IMG/VR virus record: IMGVR_UViG_3300022920_000389
Coordinates: 1-33,975 of that record
Reading direction: 5' to 3' (one strand)
Origin: a virus
DNA length: 33,975 nt
Shown: positions 22,423 to 29,880 of the stretch, piece after piece
Layout of the letters: each line of letters starts with the position of its first letter
How positions within the stretch are numbered: position 1 is the stretch's first letter
The notes under the pieces: generated by a model
The model's input: the letters and a program-made list of their open reading frames with translations, nothing else
Told to the model about the DNA's origin: nothing
Databases searched by the model: none
Made by a program: the position numbers and the translations under genes

Positions 22423-22751
22423 TAGAATGTGAAGTATTAGATTATGATAAGAAAGCGTTTAATGTAAGCAATCATTATGATGTTGATCAAAATGCACGAG
22501 TTTGGCCATGTTGTATTTTTGTATCTGCATGGTTTAAATATAGTCAAGGATTGCCCGTACAAGAAGAAGAATCACTTGCAAATGATCCTATATTGCAAGA
22601 GCTACTACAGCAAGATCCAGACTGGAATAGTCTGGAAAAACATTCATTTGAAGATATAATTAAAAACGATTTCTTTACACAGTATATAAACCAAACTGGT
22701 TGGAACAGTGACAGCCCACCTCCGTTGTGCAAAGCTTTTTGTGACAAATAA
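22419..22751 (+). CDS. SPASM-like auxiliary Fe-S domain (split protein, C-terminal half)
   Basis: The ATG at 22419 overlaps the previous TGA (ATGA); a GTG at 22407 is an alternative. Residues Val-Trp-Pro-Cys-Cys-Ile-Phe, and a C-terminal Leu-Cys-Lys-Ala-Phe-Cys, match the Cys pattern in the C-terminal SPASM-like region of the full-length protein at 23546 (Val-Tyr-Pro-Cys-Cys-Met-Phe ... Cys-x2-Cys-x3-Cys). This would hold an auxiliary [4Fe-4S] cluster. On its own it has no SAM-binding core, so it must work with the preceding protein, or be joined to it by -1 frameshifting. About 110 residues. Confidence 0.75.
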   Translation: MIECEVLDYDKKAFNVSNHYDVDQNARVWPCCIFVSAWFKYSQGLPVQEEESLANDPILQELLQQDPDWNSLEKHSFEDIIKNDFFTQYINQTGWNSDSPPPLCKAFCDK

Positions 22752-22754
22752 ATA
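22748..22754 (+). promoter_or_regulatory. Late promoter-like element (ATAAATA)
   Basis: ATAAATA overlapping the stop of the SPASM-like gene, 21 bases before the reductase start, so the reductase and the next radical SAM gene may have an added late transcript. Confidence 0.4.
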
Positions 22755-22775
22755 GATATAACAGCGGAGAATACA

Positions 22776-23546
22776 TTGGCTATTAACAAAGAAAAAGTAA
22801 TTAGCGTAGAGCATTACACACCAGAACTATTTCATTTTACAGTATCAAGAGACCCAGGGTTACGTTTTCGTGATGGGGAATTTGTTATGATGGGTATTAC
22901 TAATCCTGATACAGGTAAACCATTGATGCGAGCATATAGTATTGCAAGTCCAAATCATCAGGACACAATGGAATTTTATTCGATTAAAGTACAAGATGGT
23001 CCACTAACAAGTAAATTGCAACACATTGTAGAAGGCGACGAAGTATTAGTTAACACAAAATCAGTTGGTACATTGGTACTAGATAATTTACGTGACGGAC
23101 GCAATCTTTATTTCCTAGCAACAGGTACAGGTGTTGCTCCATTTATTGGATTAACTCGTGGTATTGAAACATATGAAAATTTTGATAATGTAGTTTTAGC
23201 CTGGGGAGCAAGAACCGCAAGTGAACTTCCGTTTGCTGACTTTTTTGAGAACCTTAATGAACATGAAATTTATGGTGAATTAACAGAAGGCAAGTTTAAA
23301 TTTTATCCTACAGTAACCCGCGAGCCTTATCGCAATCAAGGACGTATTACAACAGCATTATTCGAAGGACGCATAAGTGAGCAGTTGGGCCTAGATAAAC
23401 TTGATCCAGAACATGATCGTATTATGATCTGCGGAAGTATCCCATTTAATAGTGACTTACAACAGTGGCTAGATGCAAATGGCTTCACTGAAGGAAGTGC
23501 AAACTGCAAAGGCGAATATGTGGTAGAGCGAGCTTTTGTAAGCTAA
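22776..23546 (+). CDS. fpr: Ferredoxin/flavodoxin-NADP+ reductase
   Basis: 256 residues with the FAD motif Arg-Ala-Tyr-Ser (52-55), Gly-Pro-Leu-Thr-Ser (FAD phosphate contact, 75-79), the NADP-binding Gly-Thr-Gly-Val-Ala-Pro-Phe (117-123), a Cys-Gly-Ser nucleotide motif, and the C-terminal Tyr-Val-Val-Glu-Arg-Ala-Phe-Val-Ser typical of the bacterial Fpr subclass. It moves electrons between NADPH and ferredoxin or flavodoxin. The start is TTG at 22776, with GGAG six bases upstream; no ATG precedes the domain. Flanked by radical SAM genes on both sides, it is well placed to supply the electron that reduces their clusters. No ferredoxin gene is seen in the window. Confidence 0.92.
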   Translation: MAINKEKVISVEHYTPELFHFTVSRDPGLRFRDGEFVMMGITNPDTGKPLMRAYSIASPNHQDTMEFYSIKVQDGPLTSKLQHIVEGDEVLVNTKSVGTLVLDNLRDGRNLYFLATGTGVAPFIGLTRGIETYENFDNVVLAWGARTASELPFADFFENLNEHEIYGELTEGKFKFYPTVTREPYRNQGRITTALFEGRISEQLGLDKLDPEHDRIMICGSIPFNSDLQQWLDANGFTEGSANCKGEYVVERAFVS

Positions 23547-24610
23547 TGGCAATTTATGATCGCATATCACACGTTGAGTTTGAACTAAACACGATATGTC
23601 AAAGTTATTGTCCAATTTGTATCAGGTACACTGCGGTAGGCGTAGTTAATGCTGAAACTGGTAAAAAAGAAGATCAGTTATTCTTAAATCCCAATGCTAG
23701 ATTAAATGAAGTACTAGATTTCGAATTAATTGAAAAAATATTTAGCGATCCATTGATAGCAGACCGTGTTAGGGTAGACATGATTGGTACTGCTGGTGAA
23801 CCAGTAGCACACCCACGTTTCTTAGAAATTGTAAAAAAGATAATTGAATTAAAGCCCAACGCTAATTTTAATATACATACCAATGGCGGCGTTAGAAACG
23901 AAAAGTTCTTTACTGCATTAGGAGAAATACTACCTAGTGGTAGTAGAGTATGCTTTAGTTTAGATGGTCTAGAAGATACAAATCATATATACAGAATTAA
24001 CGTTGATTGGAACAAATGCATCAAAAACTTAAAGGCATTTATTGCTACAGGCGCCCGTGCTACATGGCAAATGGTATTGTTTGATTGGAATAAACACCAA
24101 TTGGATGATGTAAGAAACTATGCTATTGAGCTTGGTTGTGATGAATTTGAAACAAGAGAAAATGTAGATGCTGAAGGTATTCAAAAAGCATTAGATGCAG
24201 CTACAACAAAAATTAATAATATCCCTGCGCCATCAAAGACAACTAACAAACCATATCCAACTGCTCCAATAGTTGACATAATTGATGATCAATGCTTTAG
24301 TAAGCGTAACATATTTGTTAGTAGCAATGGCAAGGTATACCCATGTTGTATGTTTCCTGCAGCTAGCTTTGATAAAGTGTTCAAGAAGTTTTTTCATGAA
24401 GCTATGGAAATAGATACATATGGAGATGAATGGAACGATCTAAAGAATCATACTGTAACTGAGATTATGGAACATCAATGGTGGATAGATCTAAAGAAAC
24501 AAATTAACATGGAAATAGATCCTTGTTTTATTTGTAAGCATGAATGTGGATCTAGTGATGAATGGAATGCTCATGCAGATATCAACGAAAAATCATATCA
24601 ACTCAAGTAA
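23546..24610 (+). CDS. Radical SAM/SPASM-like enzyme, full length
   Basis: 354 residues. Cys18-x3-Cys22-x2-Cys25 in Thr-Ile-Cys-Gln-Ser-Tyr-Cys-Pro-Ile-Cys binds the catalytic [4Fe-4S] cluster. Gly-Thr-Ala-Gly-Glu-Pro (GGEP-like), Ile-His-Thr-Asn-Gly-Gly and Phe-Ser-Leu-Asp-Gly follow in the expected order. The C-terminal region has Ser-Asn-Gly-Lys-Val-Tyr-Pro-Cys-Cys (C267, C268) and Cys327-x2-Cys330-x3-Cys334, an auxiliary-cluster domain of SPASM type. Such enzymes mostly modify peptides or small molecules. Start overlaps the reductase stop (TAATG). Substrate unknown; no obvious precursor peptide found next to it. Confidence 0.88.
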   Translation: MAIYDRISHVEFELNTICQSYCPICIRYTAVGVVNAETGKKEDQLFLNPNARLNEVLDFELIEKIFSDPLIADRVRVDMIGTAGEPVAHPRFLEIVKKIIELKPNANFNIHTNGGVRNEKFFTALGEILPSGSRVCFSLDGLEDTNHIYRINVDWNKCIKNLKAFIATGARATWQMVLFDWNKHQLDDVRNYAIELGCDEFETRENVDAEGIQKALDAATTKINNIPAPSKTTNKPYPTAPIVDIIDDQCFSKRNIFVSSNGKVYPCCMFPAASFDKVFKKFFHEAMEIDTYGDEWNDLKNHTVTEIMEHQWWIDLKKQINMEIDPCFICKHECGSSDEWNAHADINEKSYQLK

Positions 24611-24616
24611 TAAATA
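24610..24616 (+). promoter_or_regulatory. Late promoter-like element (ATAAATA)
   Basis: ATAAATA right at the end of the radical SAM gene, 25 bases before the ATG at 24642, with an AGGAG ribosome site in between. Confidence 0.45.
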
Positions 24617-24641
24617 TTATTGTTACTAACAGGAGTACATA

Positions 24642-24887
24642 ATGCAAGAAGATAGTAAGCCAGGGCTAATCGTTGACTTAACAGAAATATTTTCACACAA
24701 AGAAAAAAAAGAAAAAGAACTACAATATTATCAAGCTGAATTAGAAAAACTAATACTCAGAATGACAATGGTACAACAAGAAATCAAATTAACTGAAACT
24801 ATACTTATCATGATTAAGCAAGAATCAGTAGTTGATCTTAAAAAAATGATGGCAGAAAAATATGACCCAAATAATCCCTTTCAGTGA
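24642..24887 (+). CDS. Small coiled-coil protein, 81 aa
   Basis: AGGAG lies upstream of the ATG. From about residue 17 to 70 the protein is one long charged helix with heptad-like Leu/Ile spacing, consistent with a coiled coil. It ends in Asp-Pro-Asn-Asn-Pro-Phe. No domain recognised. Overlaps the next gene by 26 bases. Confidence 0.65.
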   Translation: MQEDSKPGLIVDLTEIFSHKEKKEKELQYYQAELEKLILRMTMVQQEIKLTETILIMIKQESVVDLKKMMAEKYDPNNPFQ

Positions 24888-25221
24888 TAAGATAAAATTA
24901 TACGTTTTTAAAGACGAACAAACAGCACAATTAAGTTTTAAAATAAACGACTATTGCGTGATTAAGTACAGACTTACTATTAATGAAATGACACAAGTAG
25001 TTGAAAACTGGCGTGATCCAGGCGTAAGTGGATTGGAAACTGAAGACTGTGGCAGAATATGGTGGGAATATAGAGATTGTGGCCCACGCCCTGAATGTGT
25101 ACCTGCATCGTTTGTTGCAGTAAGTTTGCGTGGTTTTGAATGGAGACTTACTGTTGATGAGATGGAAGATTTGTGTAAAGTGTTTTATGAACAGTTAAAT
25201 GGGCAAAATCATTGGGATTGA
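24862..25221 (+). CDS. Hypothetical protein, 119 aa
   Basis: Starts within the end of the coiled-coil gene. Mixed alpha/beta, with a Cys-containing middle (Asp-Cys-Gly-Arg, Asp-Cys-Gly-Pro-Arg-Pro-Glu-Cys) that could bind a metal or form disulfides, and a Trp-rich edge. Family not recognised. Confidence 0.6.
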   Translation: MTQIIPFSDKIKLYVFKDEQTAQLSFKINDYCVIKYRLTINEMTQVVENWRDPGVSGLETEDCGRIWWEYRDCGPRPECVPASFVAVSLRGFEWRLTVDEMEDLCKVFYEQLNGQNHWD

Positions 25222-25234
25222 ACTAAATACATAT

Positions 25235-25744
25235 ATGAACAACACACGCAAGATAATAATCAAGGTATTAAACAAACCAACTGAGCTACTATTAGTCAGT
25301 CTAGTAATAGCTATGCTAACATTTACTGGTAATCTTTTCTATACATACATATTCCTACAACGTGCTCAACCACTGGAAAATTTTAGCGGTTATATTGTAA
25401 CACCAATCGTATTAGATACTGACACTACAATTAGAACAGGCGGTACTTTTGACAGGCGTGTTTATTGTGATTTGACTAGCTTCATAGTATACCTAACAAA
25501 CACATCAACTGGTGATATAACAGCTATTACACGACAACATATGGTAGAGATGCCAGTAACATTTGCAAAACCTAGAAAAGATATGCCAATTACATTTACT
25601 GCCAGAATTCCCAATAACTTATATGCTGGTACATGGAGCCCAGAATTTGTAGGTACTTATACATGTATGAAGGGTATATTTACTTCACGTAAAACCCAAC
25701 GCATTTTAACTAACTCGGTTATTGTTTTAGACAGCCCAAAATAG
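25235..25744 (+). CDS. Membrane-anchored protein with beta-rich outer domain
   Basis: I prefer the ATG at 25235 because the protein then begins with a short basic tail and one transmembrane helix (about residues 15-38). An upstream ATG at 25199 adds 12 residues and overlaps the previous gene. The remaining ~125 residues are rich in Thr and aromatic residues with alternating strand pattern, like an immunoglobulin-like domain, with two Cys that may pair. Topology suggests the domain lies outside the inner membrane. Possible role in lysis control or superinfection exclusion is only speculation. Confidence 0.6.
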   Translation: MNNTRKIIIKVLNKPTELLLVSLVIAMLTFTGNLFYTYIFLQRAQPLENFSGYIVTPIVLDTDTTIRTGGTFDRRVYCDLTSFIVYLTNTSTGDITAITRQHMVEMPVTFAKPRKDMPITFTARIPNNLYAGTWSPEFVGTYTCMKGIFTSRKTQRILTNSVIVLDSPK

Positions 25745-25747
25745 TTG

Positions 25748-25776
25748 TTGACTAACCAACCTAGTTAATATATACT
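25748..25776 (+). promoter_or_regulatory. Sigma70-like promoter
   Basis: TTGACT (25748-25753), 17 bases, TATACT (25771-25776), just before the gene at 25807 and its AAGGAG ribosome site. Likely transcribes the oxygenase-like gene and clpP up to the terminator at ~27354. Confidence 0.75.
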
Positions 25777-25806
25777 GAATTTAACAAACAATAGAAGGAG
25801 CAATAT

Positions 25807-26670
25807 ATGCTTTACACAAAGTCTGAGCTCAAAGATATGCAAGCTAATGATCAGTGGCCTATTCATGAACATGATAGTCTAGCTGATAAATTTGCAGATC
25901 GTTGGCAACAATCAGAAGCCCTTATGGCACAAGTTAATGAAGAGTTTTTTAACGACTTTAATAATTCCTTTACTGATGATCCAAGCCGTAGTGAAAAGTG
26001 GGAAGATAGCGATATTCCTGAAAAGAGTTATGCGTACAAATATGGCGGACCAGTGTTTAGTTGCGATCTAGACTACATGGTTGGACCACACGATTGGTAC
26101 AATGATGGAGATGATGTAGAAAAAGAAAATGACTACGTTATGCGCAAAAAGTTATATTTGTATAATTGGAGTAAAGATCGTTATTATGCACAACCCAAGC
26201 GTTGTCCAGAATTAGAATATTTCATGGATATGCATCAAGAGTTTGTTCCAGTATTAGAACACTATGCTAAAGAAACATTTAGTGAGTATAATGACAATGT
26301 TAGATTTTACTTGTACAAATTAATGGTTATTGAGTATAGCACACCTACTGCAAATGAAGATAACTTCATTGATCATCGTGAACACAATACACTGCGTTTT
26401 GGACCAGAGCATTGTGATGAGACAATTGGTGGTTTGCATATAGGAGAAAACTATAGTGAACTAGAAGCACAGTTGCCAACAAGCAAAGGTTGGACCAATA
26501 TTGAAGAACTAACACAACCAAAAAGCTTGTGGATGTTTGGAGAACACAGCGAACGAACAGGTTGGACACCAACCTATCACAGAATGACACACAACCCTGA
26601 CCCTTATATTGAGGGTAAGCGTTACAGCATTATTTTTGATTTACAAGCAAGATTTAACGGAGAAGATTAA
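25807..26670 (+). CDS. Putative 2OG-Fe(II) oxygenase, 287 aa
   Basis: The second half carries a candidate facial triad: His-Cys-Asp (H202, D204), a distal His (H258 or H261) after Trp-Met-Phe-Gly-Glu, and Arg 272 before Tyr-Ser-Ile-Ile-Phe-Asp, the order and spacing of 2-oxoglutarate/Fe(II) dioxygenases. The first ~120 residues are acidic and helical with no known motif. Such genes are common in marine T4-like phages; targets are mostly unknown. AAGGAG precedes the ATG and a promoter lies upstream. The family call rests on the motif spacing alone. Confidence 0.55.
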   Translation: MLYTKSELKDMQANDQWPIHEHDSLADKFADRWQQSEALMAQVNEEFFNDFNNSFTDDPSRSEKWEDSDIPEKSYAYKYGGPVFSCDLDYMVGPHDWYNDGDDVEKENDYVMRKKLYLYNWSKDRYYAQPKRCPELEYFMDMHQEFVPVLEHYAKETFSEYNDNVRFYLYKLMVIEYSTPTANEDNFIDHREHNTLRFGPEHCDETIGGLHIGENYSELEAQLPTSKGWTNIEELTQPKSLWMFGEHSERTGWTPTYHRMTHNPDPYIEGKRYSIIFDLQARFNGED

Positions 26671-26671
26671 A

Positions 26672-27292
26672 ATGGCATTAGTACCTATGGTAGTCGAACA
26701 AACAGGCCGCGGAGAGCGCAGCTATGATATCTACAGTCGACTATTGAAAGACCGCATTGTTATGCTCAATGGCGAAGTAAACGACATGACTGCAAACTTA
26801 GTAGTTGCACAAATGCTGTTCTTAGAGTCAGAGAGTAGTAGCGAAGATATTAACTTTTATATTAATAGCCCTGGAGGCAGTGTAACAGCAGGTTTATCAA
26901 TTTATGATACAATGCAGTTTATCAATGCCCCAGTATCAACTATTGTCATGGGACAAGCATGTTCAATGGGTTCATTCCTAGCTATGGCAGGCGAACCTGG
27001 CAAACGATTTGTACTACCCAACTCACGTACAATGATTCATCGTGTCAGCAGTGGCACTCGCGGAACCAGTGGCAGTGTACACGTACAAGAGTTAGAAATG
27101 GAAGACGCAATCCGCAGTTTTGCAGAAAGCAAAAAACTAAATCGTCAACTAACTGAAACATATGTAAGCCACAATACGGCAGGTAAAACATATGATGAAA
27201 TGTTTGAGACTATGAAGTTTGATACTTTCCTTTCAGCACCAGAAGCAGTTGAGTTTGGTTTAGCAGACAAGGTTATCAACAAGAAATCTTAA
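26672..27292 (+). CDS. clpP: ClpP protease subunit
   Basis: The start at 26672 is used because GGAGAAG lies just before it and the ClpP N-terminus (Leu-Val-Pro-Met-Val-Val-Glu-Gln-Thr) begins there. Ser98 (Gly-Gln-Ala-Cys-Ser-Met-Gly), His123 (Met-Ile-His-Arg) and Asp184 (Phe-Asp-Thr-Phe-Leu-Ser) form an intact triad. The region between His and Asp is about 12 residues longer than in E. coli, in the handle area. No long propeptide. With ClpX and ClpS encoded downstream, this phage could make a complete proteolytic machine, or mix its subunits with the host's. A terminator follows. Confidence 0.94.
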   Translation: MALVPMVVEQTGRGERSYDIYSRLLKDRIVMLNGEVNDMTANLVVAQMLFLESESSSEDINFYINSPGGSVTAGLSIYDTMQFINAPVSTIVMGQACSMGSFLAMAGEPGKRFVLPNSRTMIHRVSSGTRGTSGSVHVQELEMEDAIRSFAESKKLNRQLTETYVSHNTAGKTYDEMFETMKFDTFLSAPEAVEFGLADKVINKKS

Positions 27293-27314
27293 CACAAGCT
27301 ACATTATAATTAAA

Positions 27315-27354
27315 GCAAGCCTGTACTACATCTAGTGCAGGTTTTGCCTTTTTT
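27315..27354 (+). terminator. Rho-independent terminator after clpP
   Basis: CCTGTACT (27320-27327) pairs with AGTGCAGG (27334-27341) around a six-base loop, with one U-G pair. The stem extends through GCAAG/TTTGC, and six T's follow at 27349-27354. Confidence 0.8.
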
Positions 27355-27388
27355 ATTATCTAAGCACATAATGTATGCATGTATTAGC

Positions 27389-27395
27389 ATAAATA
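27389..27395 (+). promoter_or_regulatory. Late promoter-like element (ATAAATA)
   Basis: ATAAATA after the clpP terminator, 60 bases before the nuclease-like gene at 27456. It is the only promoter-like signal for the long downstream run. Confidence 0.4.
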
Positions 27396-27455
27396 GAGTT
27401 AAGAAGATCAATAAGATATGAGTCTTGGTATCATTCTGAAGGGATATATTAGGAT

Positions 27456-27815
27456 ATGTATACATATAAGTCAAAGTTAGTACGAGTTATAGATGGTGAC
27501 ACAATTGATGCAGAGATTGATCTTGGCTTCGGTATTTTTATCAAACAGCGTATTAAATTATACGGAATTAGCACTCCTGATTCAAAATCAAAAGATACAA
27601 ATATAAAACATAAGGGTGTTGATGCAAAAGCTCACCTTGTAAAAATCTTACCTAAAGAATTTATGGTTGAAACAATACTAAACAAACGTGGTAAGTTCGG
27701 ACGTGTTTTAGGCGTTGTATTTTTTATTGATGCCAACGATACTAAGCATACATTAAATGATATTCTAGTACAAGACGGATATGCAGAAGTGTATCTACCA
27801 GGAACAAAAGATTAA
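27456..27815 (+). CDS. Staphylococcal-nuclease-like (thermonuclease family) protein
   Basis: 119 residues with the family order Val-Ile-Asp-Gly-Asp-Thr-Ile (first Asp ligand), a strand ending Leu-Tyr-Gly-Ile-Ser-Thr-Pro-Asp, then Lys-Phe-Gly-Arg, and Asn-Asp-Ile-Leu-Val-Gln-Asp-Gly-Tyr-Ala. In classic nuclease the equivalent of Ile-Ser-Thr-Pro-Asp is Val-Asp-Thr-Pro-Glu, so the metal-ligand Asp40 is Ser, the catalytic Arg35 aligns with Lys and Glu43 with Asp. Arg87 is kept. It may be a reduced-activity or altered nuclease, or a nucleic-acid-binding relative. No signal peptide, so it acts inside the cell or in the particle. Confidence 0.75.
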   Translation: MYTYKSKLVRVIDGDTIDAEIDLGFGIFIKQRIKLYGISTPDSKSKDTNIKHKGVDAKAHLVKILPKEFMVETILNKRGKFGRVLGVVFFIDANDTKHTLNDILVQDGYAEVYLPGTKD

Positions 27816-27818
27816 CAT

Positions 27819-29432
27819 ATGAAATTATTTGGTATTTGGACAATATTAGTAGCATTAACTATTAGCGTAGTTGCGGCTTATTATAGTATTGTAGGCTTGG
27901 TAGCTATATTTGCAGCAAGCGCACTTCCTGTTATTATTATGGGTAGTGCATTGGAAGTTGGTAAAATTACAACAGCTATATATTTGCACCTATTTTGGAA
28001 ACAAGCTGGATTCATTATTAAAACATATTTAAGTGTAGCATTATTATTGCTTATGTTTATTACAAGTATGGGTATTTTTGGATTCTTATCAAAAGCACAC
28101 ATTGAACAAACAAGTGTTGCCGGTGAAACAACTGCCGTGTTACAACGTGTAACAACAGGTATCGAACGAAATGTAGATATTATTAGCAGAGCTGAAGCAA
28201 AAATTTTAAAACTTGAGACTGCAGATGATACAGCAAACAATACATTACAACAACAAATTGATGCACAAGAAGCAAGTAAACTTGTGGTGTTTAATCGTTT
28301 ACGTACAGACATAGATGGTATCAATGATAAGACATTAGCTAGTGTTGCTCCTTATACATTACAAGTTAAGCAAGCCAATGATACACTAAACCGCTTAACA
28401 ACACTAAGTGCAATTGATACAAAAGACCGTGATGCAGTTAGGCTATTACAAGCATTTGTAAAAGCAAAACCAGACGGTGCATGGGGTAGTAAAACAGCCT
28501 CCGCAGTACAAGAGTTTAAAAGAGTTACAGAAGTAAGTCGCCAATCCGCATTAATAAAGATTGACGAATTGAATAATACTGCCAATGCAAGTATTAAAAG
28601 TTTGAGAGAAGTTACTTCAGTAGCAACTCATCAAGCAGATGAACTTATTGGTAGATTAAGAGGTCAACTAGGAACTAAGTCTGATTCAGATGTTGAAGCT
28701 GAAGTTGAAGAACAACGTATTAAAATTATCCAAGCAGAAGTACAAATAGACGAACTAACGGGTAAAAAATATGAGATAGAAGCAGAAGCTAGAATGCTAG
28801 AAGCTGAAGTAGGACCAGTAAAATATATTGCAGAAATGATTTATGGTGATGCAGCAGGAAGAAACATTTTAGAAGAAGCAGTAAGATGGGTTATTTTGCT
28901 ATTAGTAGCAGTATTTGATCCATTAGCAGTTGTTCTTGTAATTGCAGGTATTTCAACAGTAGAAGTTGCCAATGCCCGCAAAAAAGTCAAGGCAAAAGTC
29001 AATGAACCAACAGAAGAAGACAGTAAAGTGGAAAGCATATCGCAAAGTACACTGGAACACCAAGTTAAAGAAGAGTTTTTTAAGGATGATGGCAAACCAG
29101 AAGAATTAACTATTGACATCCCAGTAAAAACAGCGTATAAATATAATAAGGTTGTAGTAAAAGATGGCCTTACACAACGAGAAATAGACGATATGATTCG
29201 TGAGCAACTAGAACTAAATCAAACCTCACGTAACATTACAGCCAAAGATAAAGTCAATTCTACGATAAATAAAATGAAAGAAGATGGACACTGGCCTGAC
29301 TTATCTTCTCAACAAAATATGGCAATTGAGACATTAATCGAAGCAGACCAATCAGGTGAACTTCGTGACTTAATAAATAAAGCGGATGGTAAAACATTCC
29401 AAGAAGTGCTAAAGAAACTTTCAAACACCTAA
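27819..29432 (+). CDS. Large membrane/coiled-coil protein, 537 aa
   Basis: Three hydrophobic segments in the first ~95 residues (about 5-30, 33-50, 68-92), a long helical coiled-coil region (about 100-350), a fourth membrane segment at about 368-388, and a polar C-terminal region of ~150 residues. A piece within the coiled region (Asp-Ala-Val-Arg-Leu-Leu-Gln-Ala-Phe ... Pro-Asp-Gly-Ala-Trp-Gly-Ser-Lys-Thr) looks like a peptidoglycan-binding repeat. Similar coiled membrane proteins occur in T4-like marine phages without known function. Could be a membrane-spanning structural or injection protein; uncertain. Confidence 0.65.
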   Translation: MKLFGIWTILVALTISVVAAYYSIVGLVAIFAASALPVIIMGSALEVGKITTAIYLHLFWKQAGFIIKTYLSVALLLLMFITSMGIFGFLSKAHIEQTSVAGETTAVLQRVTTGIERNVDIISRAEAKILKLETADDTANNTLQQQIDAQEASKLVVFNRLRTDIDGINDKTLASVAPYTLQVKQANDTLNRLTTLSAIDTKDRDAVRLLQAFVKAKPDGAWGSKTASAVQEFKRVTEVSRQSALIKIDELNNTANASIKSLREVTSVATHQADELIGRLRGQLGTKSDSDVEAEVEEQRIKIIQAEVQIDELTGKKYEIEAEARMLEAEVGPVKYIAEMIYGDAAGRNILEEAVRWVILLLVAVFDPLAVVLVIAGISTVEVANARKKVKAKVNEPTEEDSKVESISQSTLEHQVKEEFFKDDGKPEELTIDIPVKTAYKYNKVVVKDGLTQREIDDMIREQLELNQTSRNITAKDKVNSTINKMKEDGHWPDLSSQQNMAIETLIEADQSGELRDLINKADGKTFQEVLKKLSNT

Positions 29433-29442
29433 TGAGGCAATA

Positions 29443-29880
29443 ATGCAACAAGACAATAGTAGTTACACAGTAACATCTCCAGATATCTTATTGACAGATG
29501 ATGGAATTAGCATCCTAGTGACCAGTAAGAACCCTGAACTAGTAGATGATATTAAAGCACTTTATGAAAAATACATCGATACAAGTATTGTGGTTAATGT
29601 ACAAGACAAAAATACATCAGAGAATACCGTAAGTTGGATGTGGTATGTAAGCCGTCCATGCGACATGATGATTATTGATCTTGACACATGTGCCTGGATT
29701 GATGTTTGTATTGCTATGACAAAAAAGCAAGACGACAACCATAGTATAGTATTCATTAATCAAAAGAACAAAAAGCGTGATGCAGTACGATTACTTAATG
29801 CAACCAGCGAGTACCTAATTTTAAAGAGTATAGATGAATTTGATGTATATTTAAAATCGCAATTGGGATTTAATTCTTGA
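29443..29880 (+). CDS. Hypothetical alpha/beta protein, 145 aa
   Basis: A GAGG ribosome site precedes the ATG. The protein alternates strands and helices: Ile-Ser-Ile-Leu-Val-Thr, then Met-Met-Ile-Ile-Asp-Leu-Asp, then Ser-Ile-Val-Phe-Ile-Asn, in the manner of a flavodoxin or response-receiver fold, but the phosphorylation-site pattern is not complete. Its stop overlaps the TTG start of clpX, so it is translationally coupled to it and may act with ClpX, for example as an adaptor; this is inference from position only. Confidence 0.6.
   Translation: MQQDNSSYTVTSPDILLTDDGISILVTSKNPELVDDIKALYEKYIDTSIVVNVQDKNTSENTVSWMWYVSRPCDMMIIDLDTCAWIDVCIAMTKKQDDNHSIVFINQKNKKRDAVRLLNATSEYLILKSIDEFDVYLKSQLGFNS

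Noticed and set aside
27418-27480. Short frame of ~20 codons starting at an ATG before the nuclease-like gene
   Set aside because: Too short, no ribosome site, and it overlaps the start of the nuclease-like gene.
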